The notes below the pieces were generated by a model. The model searched no databases. It had not been told where the DNA came from and saw nothing but the letters and a program-made list of their open reading frames with translations. Source: Halanaeroarchaeum sp051744605 (GTDB lineage: Archaea > Halobacteriota > Halobacteria > Halobacteriales > Halobacteriaceae). From it: a DNA stretch of 20,300 bases. A program made the position numbers and the translations under genes. This document shows, one piece after another, positions 7,182-13,395 of this stretch (the stretch's first letter is position 1; every line of letters starts with the position of its first letter). The stretch lies in contig JBNJDE010000031.1 of assembly GCA_051744605.1 (NCBI GenBank), positions 1 through 20,300 on the forward strand. Direction: 5' to 3'.

Positions 7182-8177
7182 TTAGACGCCCATCAGGTCG
7201 AACTCGGTCCCGATGTCGTGTTCCTGTGCGTGCTCGTAGACGACGTGGGCCGCGGCGACGTCCTGGATAGCGAGGCCCGTGCTGTCGAAGACGGTGATAC
7301 CGTCCTCGTCCGTCCGGCCAGCCGTCTCACCAGCGGCGACGGCACCGATCTCGCCGTACAGGTCGGCGTCGTCGAGGACGCCCTCGCTCCAGGGGACGTT
7401 GATCTCGCCGGAGTGGGTGCACTGCTCGTAGTTGTCGATGACGAGTTTGGCATCGAGGAGGAGCTCGTCGGCCAGCTCGTGCTTGCCCTCCGCGTCGGCA
7501 CCCATGGCGTTGATATGGGTACGCTCGCCGACGTCGTCGAGAGAGACGATGGGCGATTCGACCGGCGTGACCGTCGAGAGGACGTCGCAGTGGCCGGCCT
7601 CGCTGACGGTCCCCTCCCGGACCGTGAACTCGTCGTCGTACTCGTCGATGAACGCCTGGACGGCGTCGGAGTCGACGTCCGAAACGACGACCTCTTCGAT
7701 GTCCCGGACCTGAGAGATGGCCTCGAGCTGGGTGTGGGCCTGCTCCCCGGCCCCGATGATCCCGAGCGAACTTGCGTCTTCGACCGCGAGGTGGTCCGTC
7801 GCCACGCCCGCCGCGGCCCCGGTCCGCTTTTTCGTGAGGACGGTCCCGTCCATGATGGCGAGTGGATAGGCGGTCTCCGGATCGCTGTAGATGACCGTTC
7901 CCATGACCGTCGGCAGGCCGTGATCGTCGGGGTTGTCCGGGTGGACGTTGACCCACTTGATGCCGGCGGCGTCCCAGTCTGTCGCGTCGAGGTACGCGGG
8001 CATCGACCGGAAGTCGCCGTTGTACTGCGGCAAGTCGATGTACGATTTCGGCGGCATCTGGGCGTCCTCGCGAGCATAGGCGACGAAGGCGTCCTCGAGG
8101 GCGGCGATGAGTTCGGCCATCGGCATCTCTGCATCGACTTCCTGACTCGCGAGTAGTAGCGTGGAGCGGTCGTCCAT
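7182..8177 (-). CDS. Ornithine cyclodeaminase / archaeal alanine dehydrogenase family protein
   Basis: A 331-residue NAD(P)-dependent enzyme of the ornithine cyclodeaminase/mu-crystallin superfamily. Members include ornithine cyclodeaminase, archaeal alanine dehydrogenase and imine reductases. Visible motifs are the substrate-site lysine in GIKWVNVHP (Lys74), KKRTGAAAG (116-124), the dinucleotide-binding loop GIIGAGEQAHTQ (139-150), INAMGADAEGKHEL with Asp228, and the C-terminal FDSTGLAIQD (297-306). GADAEGK resembles alanine dehydrogenase-type members more than the GGDCPGKTE of true ornithine cyclodeaminases, but this does not settle the substrate. The start at 8177 (MDDRSTLLLAS) is set by a textbook TATA box 28 bp upstream; the open frame extending to 8255 runs through that promoter. 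It is divergent from the PPC-domain gene. Confidence 0.9.
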   Translation of the reverse strand: MDDRSTLLLASQEVDAEMPMAELIAALEDAFVAYAREDAQMPPKSYIDLPQYNGDFRSMPAYLDATDWDAAGIKWVNVHPDNPDDHGLPTVMGTVIYSDPETAYPLAIMDGTVLTKKRTGAAAGVATDHLAVEDASSLGIIGAGEQAHTQLEAISQVRDIEEVVVSDVDSDAVQAFIDEYDDEFTVREGTVSEAGHCDVLSTVTPVESPIVSLDDVGERTHINAMGADAEGKHELADELLLDAKLVIDNYEQCTHSGEINVPWSEGVLDDADLYGEIGAVAAGETAGRTDEDGITVFDSTGLAIQDVAAAHVVYEHAQEHDIGTEFDLMGV

Positions 8178-8201
8178 ACCCGAAACAGCGGTCGCAACCG
8201 A

Positions 8202-8209
8202 CTTATAAA
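8202..8209 (-). promoter_or_regulatory. TATA box of the cyclodeaminase-family gene
   Basis: The minus strand reads CTTTATAAGT across 8210-8201, centred 28 bp upstream of the ATG at 8177. It indicates a leaderless transcript and rules out the upstream in-frame start. Confidence 0.75.
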
Positions 8210-8299
8210 GCCGGCATTTCCGTCCGGCCGTCGACGATCCGACGTGCCGGGGCAATCGGAAGGGGTAGATTCAGGGGCCCAGGGACGTATGTAGTCAGC

Positions 8300-8710
8300 A
8301 TGGACTACGTCGAAGAAGCAGATCGAATCGTCGTTCGGATGGACCGTGGAGACCAGGTCATGGACGAACTCGAACGACTCCGCGAGGAGTGTGAAATCAG
8401 TGGCGCGTTCTTCTTCGGGATCGGCGCCGTCGACGAAGTGACCCTCGGTCACTACGACGTCGGGATGGAGGATTACAAAGAAGAGACCTTCGAGGATGAC
8501 TTCGAGGTCCCGATGTTCGCGGGGAACATCGGACCGGACAAGATCCACGCTCATATCCAGCTCGGGCGCAGGGATTTCTCGACGCTCGGTGGCCACTTCG
8601 CCGGCGGCCGTGTCTCGGGAACGTTCGAGCTCGTCGTCGTTCCAGTCGAAACCGAGTTGACCCACCAGTACGACGTTTCGACCGGCCTAGACGTCTTCGA
8701 TCTCTCGTAA
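8300..8710 (+). CDS. PPC/DUF296 domain protein (stand-alone)
   Basis: A 136-residue protein consisting almost entirely of one PPC (plant and prokaryote conserved, DUF296) domain. The diagnostic core is GNIGPDKIHAHIQLGRRDF followed by STLGGHFAGGRVSGTFEL, with three histidines (in HAH and GGH) that form a metal site in trimeric prokaryotic members. EISGAFFFGIGAVDEVTLGHYD is the usual first half. In plants the domain accompanies AT-hook DNA-binding proteins; stand-alone prokaryotic versions have no settled function, so DNA binding should not be assumed. The ATG at 8300 gives the normal length. Only a weak TATA-like GGTAGATTC lies about 30 bp upstream. It is divergent from the cyclodeaminase-family gene and shares its 122-bp spacer. 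Confidence 0.9.
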   Translation: MDYVEEADRIVVRMDRGDQVMDELERLREECEISGAFFFGIGAVDEVTLGHYDVGMEDYKEETFEDDFEVPMFAGNIGPDKIHAHIQLGRRDFSTLGGHFAGGRVSGTFELVVVPVETELTHQYDVSTGLDVFDLS

Positions 8711-8923
8711 CCCGGGCCTGGTCGATCGTTTTCCAGTGAGATGACGAGGCGTAGCTCCGGCTGGCGGTCGCTCACGGGGATGAAACCGCGAGAATCGGCA
8801 CCCGTCTGTCCAGGCCTCGAAAGCGAGAGAGAGAGAGTCGTCCTGCGACGGTCGTAGGGGACTGTCGGGAAGGTCGTGGATCGGTGAAACCGATTGGTTC
8901 CGCCGAGTCGATAGTGGCCGGCC
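8711..8923. other. Convergent spacer between the PPC gene and the thermosome gene
   Basis: No gene is seen. A GA dinucleotide run lies at 8825-8837, and a short hairpin ATCGGT-gaa-ACCGAT (8880-8894) lies about 30 bp past the thermosome stop. No clear T-run terminator follows the hairpin on either strand. Confidence 0.4.
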
Positions 8924-10624
8924 TTACATCGCGCCGCCCATACCGCCCATACCGCCCATGCCGCCCATACCGCCCATGCCGCCGCCCATGCCGCCGGCCC
9001 CGGGCGGGCCGCCTGCGTCGTCGTCATCGTCGCCGTCGACCTGACCGCCCTTGAGGTCGCCGGCCGCGATGACGTCGTCGATGCGGAGGATCATGACGGC
9101 CGCCTCGGTGGCGGACTCGATGGCCTGGGTCTTCACGCGGAGGGGCTCGACGACGCCCTCCTCTTTCATATCGATGATCTCGCCGGTGTAGGCGTCCAGA
9201 CCGTTGGCGATGTCGCCACCGTCGTGGGTGCTGCGCAGGTCGACCAGCGAGTCGATGGGGTCGTGGCCCGCGTTCTCGGCGAGGGTGCGCGGGACGACCT
9301 CGAGGGCGTCCGCGAAGGACTCGACGGCCAGCTGCTCGCGACCGCCGACCGAGTCGGCGAAGTCGCGGAGGTTGCGGGCGAGCTCGGTCTCGGGGGCGCC
9401 GCCGCCGGGGACGACCTTGCCGTCCTCCAGGGTAACGCGAACCACGCCGAGGGAGTCCTCGATGGCGCGCTCGACCTCGTCGACCACGTGTTCGGTGCCA
9501 CCGCGGAGGATGAGCGTGACCGAGCGGGCCTCCTCGACGTCCTCGATGAAGATGCGTTCGTCGCCACCGATGTCCCGCTGGGCGACGGAGCCCGCGGTAC
9601 CGAGGTCGTCTTCGGTGATGTCACGAGCGTTGGAGACCGCAGTCGCGCCCGTCGCCCGGGACAGGGCTTTCATGTCGTCGCTCTTGACGCGGCGGGCGGC
9701 CAGGATGCCTTCCTGCGCGAGGAAGTGCTGGGCCATGTCGTCGATGCCGCCGTCGACGAAGACGACGTCCGTGCCGGCCTCGACGAGCGCGTCGACCAGT
9801 TCGCGGAGCTGCTGTTCTTCGCGCTCGAGGAACTCCTCGAGCTGGTCGGGGTCGGTGACGTTGACCTCGGTGTCGATCTCGGTCTCGGCGACCTCGAGAC
9901 CGTCGTCGATCAGGGCGACGTTGGCGTCCTCGACCGCGTAGGGCATGTTCTCGTCGACGCGCGTCTTGTCGACGATGACGCCCTCGACGAGTTCGGATTC
10001 GTCGATGGAGCCGCCGACGACCTTCTCGACGCTCACGTTGTCCGTGTCGATGCCGTCCTCGTCGGCAACCGACTGGACGGCCTTCACGACGAGGTCCGAG
10101 AGGGTGTTCTTCGCGCTCTCGGCGCCCTTGCCCGTCATCGCCGTCGCAGCGATCTGCTCGAGGTACTCGGCGTCATCGGCCGAGATGTCGATGGCGATCT
10201 CCTCGAGGAAGTCCTTTGCCTCTTCGGCGGCCTGCCGGTACCCCTGCGCGAGCGTGGTCGCGTGGATGTCCTGTTCGAGCAGATCCTCGGCCTCCGAGAG
10301 GAGCTCGCCGGACAGGATAACGGCCGTCGTCGTCCCGTCGCCGACCTCGTTCTCCTGGGTCTCGGCGACCTCGACGATCATGTTGGCCGCCGGGTGCTCG
10401 ATGTCCATCTCCTTGAGGATGGTGACGCCGTCGTTCGTGACGACGACGTTGCCCGTCGAGTCGACGAGCATCTTGTCCATTCCTTTGGGTCCGAGTGTGG
10501 TCCGGACCGCTTCGGCGACGGCCTTTCCGGCCGTGATGTTCATCGACTGCGCGTCCTTTCCTGACGTTCGCTGGGAGTCGTCGGAGAGTACGATAAGGGG
10601 CTGATTACCCATCTGCTGTGCCAT
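8924..10624 (-). CDS. ths: Thermosome subunit (group II chaperonin)
   Basis: An ATP-driven archaeal chaperonin subunit (CCT/thermosome family) that folds cytosolic proteins in a double-ring complex. From ATG 10624 (MAQQMGNQPLIVLSDDSQRT) it has 566 residues. The equatorial ATP site shows TTLGPKGMDKMLVDSTG and, near residue 95, GDGTTTAV. VVPGGGAPETELAR and the AGHDPIDSL region belong to the C-terminal equatorial half. The C-terminus is an acidic stretch followed by GGPPGAGGMGGG and repeated GGM units, typical of chaperonin tails projecting into the cavity. An in-frame ATG at 10630 adds MT; the TATA box lies between the ideal distances for the two starts. Haloarchaea usually have two or three paralogues, and I cannot assign which one this is. 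It is monocistronic and divergent from the frame-broken gene. Confidence 0.97.
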   Translation of the reverse strand: MAQQMGNQPLIVLSDDSQRTSGKDAQSMNITAGKAVAEAVRTTLGPKGMDKMLVDSTGNVVVTNDGVTILKEMDIEHPAANMIVEVAETQENEVGDGTTTAVILSGELLSEAEDLLEQDIHATTLAQGYRQAAEEAKDFLEEIAIDISADDAEYLEQIAATAMTGKGAESAKNTLSDLVVKAVQSVADEDGIDTDNVSVEKVVGGSIDESELVEGVIVDKTRVDENMPYAVEDANVALIDDGLEVAETEIDTEVNVTDPDQLEEFLEREEQQLRELVDALVEAGTDVVFVDGGIDDMAQHFLAQEGILAARRVKSDDMKALSRATGATAVSNARDITEDDLGTAGSVAQRDIGGDERIFIEDVEEARSVTLILRGGTEHVVDEVERAIEDSLGVVRVTLEDGKVVPGGGAPETELARNLRDFADSVGGREQLAVESFADALEVVPRTLAENAGHDPIDSLVDLRSTHDGGDIANGLDAYTGEIIDMKEEGVVEPLRVKTQAIESATEAAVMILRIDDVIAAGDLKGGQVDGDDDDDAGGPPGAGGMGGGMGGMGGMGGMGGMGGAM

Positions 10625-10649
10625 AGTCATCGGTGATTGTTTGTCGTTC

Positions 10650-10657
10650 TATATAAA
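10650..10657 (-). promoter_or_regulatory. TATA box of the thermosome gene
   Basis: The minus strand reads TTTATATA, about 24 bp before ATG 10630 and 30 bp before ATG 10624. It is the strongest TATA match in the window, fitting a highly expressed chaperonin. Confidence 0.75.
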
Positions 10658-10669
10658 CGTTGTGTTGGC

Positions 10670-10697
10670 GACCGGCCGATCCGGTCAGAACCACCGG
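10670..10697. promoter_or_regulatory. Inverted ACCGG/CCGGT repeats upstream of the thermosome TATA box
   Basis: GACCGG-ccgat-CCGGTC (10670-10686) is a perfect 6-bp inverted repeat. A further ACCGG at 10693-10697 pairs with the second arm (CCGGT-N7-ACCGG). The three half-sites lie 13-40 bp upstream of the thermosome TATA box, where a heat-responsive regulator could bind. The assignment is inferential. Confidence 0.35.
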
Positions 10698-10729
10698 AAC
10701 ATATGTATGTGAACACCACTCATCCGGGC

Positions 10730-10735
10730 TTTAAA
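10730..10735 (+). promoter_or_regulatory. TATA-like element of the frame-broken secreted-protein gene
   Basis: CTTTAAACG gives a good TATA-like TTTAAA. Its centre lies about 27 bp before 10759, close to the TTG at 10758 and a GTG at 10764, so transcription of the downstream region is plausible. Confidence 0.45.
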
Positions 10736-10757
10736 CGAGGGGGCATCGAACGCCGTT

Positions 10758-11297
10758 TTGGTCGTGTCGGCATCAAAACCAGTCTACCCGCCCGCACCCC
10801 TCACCTCCTCGGCGTCGTGTTGGCCCTCGGCAGCCTGGTCGAAACCGCCGGCGCCACGTCCCTCCAGGATACCCCAGACGGACCAGGAACCGCGATTGGG
10901 CGAAGATCCGTCGTACTACTTCAGTGCCGGAACGACGCGGGCCACCGATGCCGCCGAACATCCAGATGCGGGCTGGCTCCACGAGGTCCAGACCGACGAC
11001 GTGATCGTCGTCACCGGAAATGCGACGGTCCGCCACCCCGCGAACACGTGGGTCGACCTGGAGATTCGGGCTGCGGGCCGTGACGGGTACGTGATTCAAC
11101 TCACCACAGAACCCACGAACGAGACGAGGGCGTCAAGTCCACAGGTCTCTGATGTCCAGTGGGGAACGTCGATTCCGAAGGACTACGGCTCGATCGAACT
11201 GCGGGCCGGCGACGACCGAATCCGCATCATCGAGAAGGACGATGCGACGACGCCCCGATTGTTCTCGCTCCCCAATCCGATCGACCGACAAGAGTGA
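10758..11297 (+). pseudogene. Probable secreted protein gene with a frame break (function unknown)
   Basis: The C-terminal part (about 10890-11297) encodes GEDPSYYFSAGTT through to ELRAGDDRIRIIEKDDATT, a soluble, beta-rich-looking acidic sequence with haloarchaeal codon use. Upstream in that same frame the translation is proline-, serine- and tryptophan-rich with a cysteine and not protein-like. Codon use and a hydrophobic, signal-peptide-like segment (LLGVVLALGSLVETAGATS, about 10806-10862) instead appear in another frame, which continues as LQDTPDGPGT. Joining the two requires skipping one base around 10870-10900. I see no clear ATG for the signal-peptide frame; the TATA-like element favours a start near 10758-10764 in the other frame, so a second break is possible. 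It may be a decayed gene or a sequence error. I do not recognise the family. Confidence 0.5.
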
Positions 11298-11324
11298 CGT
11301 CGGTCCGCGAAGATCCCACAGAAT

Positions 11325-11876
11325 TCAGCCGCTGTACTCGTGGTATTCCATCCCCTGGTGTTTGAGTTCCTCGACGCGCTTGCGTTCGAGGAACGAGTAG
11401 ACGGCCCCGTGGGGCGCGCCATCGAGGATCATCTCGGCGGCCGACCGGACCACGTCGACCTCCTTCGGAGAGCCGATGATCCCCATCGTCGAGCCGTAGA
11501 TGACGACCTTCGCGCCGGTGAGTTCCTCCATGAGCTCGCGGGTCCGACCGTTCTCGCCGATGAGACGGCCCTTCTTCCGCCGGAGGTCGTTGTCGTTGCG
11601 GGCAACCCGTCCCACGTCGATGATGTCCAGCATCCGCATCTCGTCGTCGAGCAACGTCAGCGCGTCCTCAGGGGGAAAGCCGCGGCCGATGGCCTCGACG
11701 ATGTCCGTGGCCTTCATCCCCAGCAGTGGGTCGCCGGTCTGTTCGACGGCGACCGCGCCGTTCTCCGAGTCGACGTCGAGTTGCACCTCGGCCGCGTGCT
11801 CGATGCGGCGAAGCGTCTCCCCGCCGTCACCGATGAGCACGCCGATGCGCTCCTGCGGAATCTTCACGTGTTGCAT
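11325..11876 (-). CDS. KH-domain RNA-binding protein (archaeal Dim2/Pno1-like)
   Basis: A 183-residue protein with two KH-type RNA-binding units. The first has the GxxG loop GDGG at 16-19 (IGVLIGDGGETLRRIE); the second has GENG at 107-110 (KGRLIGENGRTRELMEELTG), followed by AKVVIYGSTMGIIG. This is the arrangement of Krr1/Pno1(Dim2)-like proteins, which bind the 3' end region of small-subunit rRNA during maturation in eukaryotes; an equivalent archaeal role is inferred. ATG 11876 is preceded by a TATA element at leaderless distance, so it has its own promoter although it lies only 66 bp behind RIO1. Together with aIF1A and RIO1 it forms a ribosome-maturation neighbourhood. It converges on the frame-broken gene. 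Confidence 0.9.
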   Translation of the reverse strand: MQHVKIPQERIGVLIGDGGETLRRIEHAAEVQLDVDSENGAVAVEQTGDPLLGMKATDIVEAIGRGFPPEDALTLLDDEMRMLDIIDVGRVARNDNDLRRKKGRLIGENGRTRELMEELTGAKVVIYGSTMGIIGSPKEVDVVRSAAEMILDGAPHGAVYSFLERKRVEELKHQGMEYHEYSG

Positions 11877-11900
11877 GGAACGGAATACTCGTTCAGCCCG

Positions 11901-11906
11901 TTTAAG
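11901..11906 (-). promoter_or_regulatory. TATA element of the KH-protein gene
   Basis: The minus strand reads CTTAAA, centred about 27 bp before ATG 11876. It suggests an internal promoter that lets the KH gene be transcribed apart from aIF1A-RIO1. Confidence 0.55.
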
Positions 11907-11942
11907 GGTTATTCGACGCGAAGCGCACCCGTGGGCGCCCTC

Positions 11943-12800
11943 TCAGTCACCCTCGGGTGATGCGTTCTCGTGGAGGTACGTCCACAGGGAGTCGCCGTCC
12001 ACGTCGACGTCGAGCCGGGAGAAGAAGGCCGCGACGTTCCGGCAATCGCGTTCGAGGAAGTCCTCGGCGTTCGGATGGTGAACGGTGACCGCCTGCCCGA
12101 CGTCGATGAGGACGAGTTCGCCCTCGTAGACCACGATGTTGTACTCCGAGAGGTCCCCGTGGATCAGTCCCGCGCTGTAGAGGCGAAGCATGTACTCCCG
12201 GACCACCTCGAAGGCCGTCTCGGGATTCTCGACCTCGACGTCGTGCAGGGTCGGGGCGTGGTCGTCCTCCTCCCCGATGAGTTCCATCACGAGCACGTTC
12301 CGTTCGACGGCGATCGGTTCGGGCACCCGGACCCCCGCTGCCCGGGCCCGCTTTAGGTTCGAGTACTCCTTTTGTGTCCACGTCAGCACCACGGACTTCT
12401 TGTCGCCGCGGATGCCCTCGAAGCGCGGATCGCCCTCGAGATACTCGCGCATCTGCCGGAAGTTGCTCGAGTTGATCCGGTAGATCTTGACCGCGACGTC
12501 GGTGTCCTCCGGCCCCAGTGCCTCGTAGACGTTCGCCTCCTTCCCCGTCGAGATGGGGCCACCGAAGGCGACGATGTGGCCGTCCTGGACCAGTTTGTAG
12601 ATGGCCGCGTAGGTCGCCTCGTCGAAGACGCCCTCCTCGAGTTTGAGGTCCTCGGCGTCCTTGAGTCGCTCGCGGAACTGCGAGAATTCGCGGTCGCGTT
12701 TCCTGGCGATCCTGTCGGCCTCGGTGTCGGTGACGTCGATCTCCTCCCACTCGTCACCCGGGGCCCCCGCCGGGTCGTCGAGGAGATCGTCGTCGGCCAT
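11943..12800 (-). CDS. rio1: RIO1-type atypical serine/threonine kinase/ATPase
   Basis: A 285-residue RIO-family kinase. In eukaryotes Rio1 acts in late small-subunit maturation, working largely as an ATPase; archaeal Rio1 is thought to act similarly on the 30S subunit. Visible elements are the flexible ATP loop STGKEANVYEA (84-94), the lysine of VAVKIY (Lys105), the catalytic loop LIHGDLSEYNIV (212-223, with Asp216 and Asn221), and the metal-binding IDVGQ (Asp233). The long acidic N-terminal region (1-50) lacks a clear winged helix, which distinguishes Rio1 from Rio2. It begins 3 bp after the aIF1A stop with no obvious Shine-Dalgarno, so coupled reinitiation is likely. The acidic C-terminus is typical of haloarchaea. 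Confidence 0.95.
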   Translation of the reverse strand: MADDDLLDDPAGAPGDEWEEIDVTDTEADRIARKRDREFSQFRERLKDAEDLKLEEGVFDEATYAAIYKLVQDGHIVAFGGPISTGKEANVYEALGPEDTDVAVKIYRINSSNFRQMREYLEGDPRFEGIRGDKKSVVLTWTQKEYSNLKRARAAGVRVPEPIAVERNVLVMELIGEEDDHAPTLHDVEVENPETAFEVVREYMLRLYSAGLIHGDLSEYNIVVYEGELVLIDVGQAVTVHHPNAEDFLERDCRNVAAFFSRLDVDVDGDSLWTYLHENASPEGD

Positions 12801-12803
12801 CGG

Positions 12804-13091
12804 TTACTGGATGTGTCCTTCGTCTCTGAGCTGGTCGGCGTCGGCCTTCTCGTACCGCCAGACGATGTCCGCCTTCTCGTCCTGCCAGTCCCAGGGCTCG
12901 ACGAGGACGACGTCGTCCTCGCGGATCCAGATGCGTTTTTGCATCCGCCCCGGGATGCGGGCGGTCCGCTCCTTGCCGTCCGCACACCGGACCTTGACGC
13001 GATTCGCTCCCAGCATGTTCTCGACGACGGCGAAGACCTCGTCCTCGTCGGGCATCCGAAGGTCCTTTCGGCCGCCTTCGTTTGCGGTCAT
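12804..13091 (-). CDS. eif1A: Translation initiation factor aIF1A
   Basis: A 95-residue OB-fold initiation factor that binds the small ribosomal subunit A site and helps start-codon scanning or positioning. The S1/OB core is seen in EVFAVVENMLGANRVKVRC, GKERTARIPGRMQKRIWI and EDDVVLVEPWDWQDEKADI, followed by VWRYEKADADQL, all characteristic of aIF1A. The length is normal. ATG 13091 lies at leaderless distance (about 27 bp) from a perfect palindromic TATA element that may also serve the opposite gene. It is first in a unit with rio1 (3-bp gap) and lies close to the KH gene. Confidence 0.97.
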   Translation of the reverse strand: MTANEGGRKDLRMPDEDEVFAVVENMLGANRVKVRCADGKERTARIPGRMQKRIWIREDDVVLVEPWDWQDEKADIVWRYEKADADQLRDEGHIQ

Positions 13092-13113
13092 ACCCTGGGA
13101 TTGCGCATCGAAC

Positions 13114-13123
13114 GGTTTAAACC
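13114..13123. promoter_or_regulatory. Palindromic TATA element, possibly bidirectional
   Basis: GGTTTAAACC is a perfect palindrome centred about 27 bp before the aIF1A ATG on the minus strand. On the plus strand it would start transcription near 13145, giving a 44-nt leader to the small membrane-protein gene, which carries a Shine-Dalgarno. Confidence 0.6.
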
Positions 13124-13178
13124 CCTTCGTCGCCGGTCGCTCGCCCGGGACCGAAATCCGTTTGCCGGCGGACTCGTC

Positions 13179-13184
13179 AGGAGG
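13179..13184 (+). promoter_or_regulatory. Shine-Dalgarno of the small membrane-protein gene
   Basis: AGGAGG ends 4 nt before the GTG at 13189. It selects this GTG over the long upstream open frame and indicates a leadered transcript. Confidence 0.65.
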
Positions 13185-13188
13185 AGAC

Positions 13189-13365
13189 GTGCTCCAGAAG
13201 CTCGGACCACTCGGCGTGCTCGGGGTAGTATTGCTCCTCGCAGGGATCGGCGTGACGGCCTACGCGAACCCGGTCGTGGGGGCCGGTATCGCCCTCATCG
13301 TGGCAGGGATGGGACTGCTCGTCAAGCGGGGTGTCGACCAGGTGATGGGCCTCTTCGGGATGTGA
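13189..13365 (+). CDS. Small two-helix membrane protein, function unknown
   Basis: A 58-residue protein starting at GTG (MLQKLGPLGV). Two hydrophobic segments cover nearly its whole length: about residues 7-25 (PLGVLGVVLLLAGIGVTAY) and 27-44 (PVVGAGIALIVAGMGLLV). A short basic/amphipathic tail ending VMGLFGM follows. Glycine-rich helices suggest close packing or oligomerisation. It resembles short haloarchaeal membrane proteins annotated only as domains of unknown function (possibly DUF7470, from memory). The start is set by AGGAGG upstream; the much longer open frame reaching back over aIF1A is antisense shadow. It is divergent from aIF1A and converges on tyrS with a 30-bp gap. No function is claimed. 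Confidence 0.75.
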   Translation: MLQKLGPLGVLGVVLLLAGIGVTAYANPVVGAGIALIVAGMGLLVKRGVDQVMGLFGM

Positions 13366-13395
13366 GTGAGCTCGCAGTCGAACGCAGTGCCGGTG

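Noticed and set aside
8825..8837. GA dinucleotide run as a possible regulatory repeat
   Set aside because: Short, non-coding and in a convergent spacer; nothing links it to a function.
8927..9010. Short tandem DNA repeat at the end of the thermosome gene
   Set aside because: It encodes the GGM repeats of the chaperonin C-terminal tail, an expected protein feature.
9224..10564. 446-residue open frame on the plus strand across the thermosome gene
   Set aside because: It is antisense to a clear chaperonin gene. High GC codons leave the opposite strand open, and the translation has no recognisable domain.
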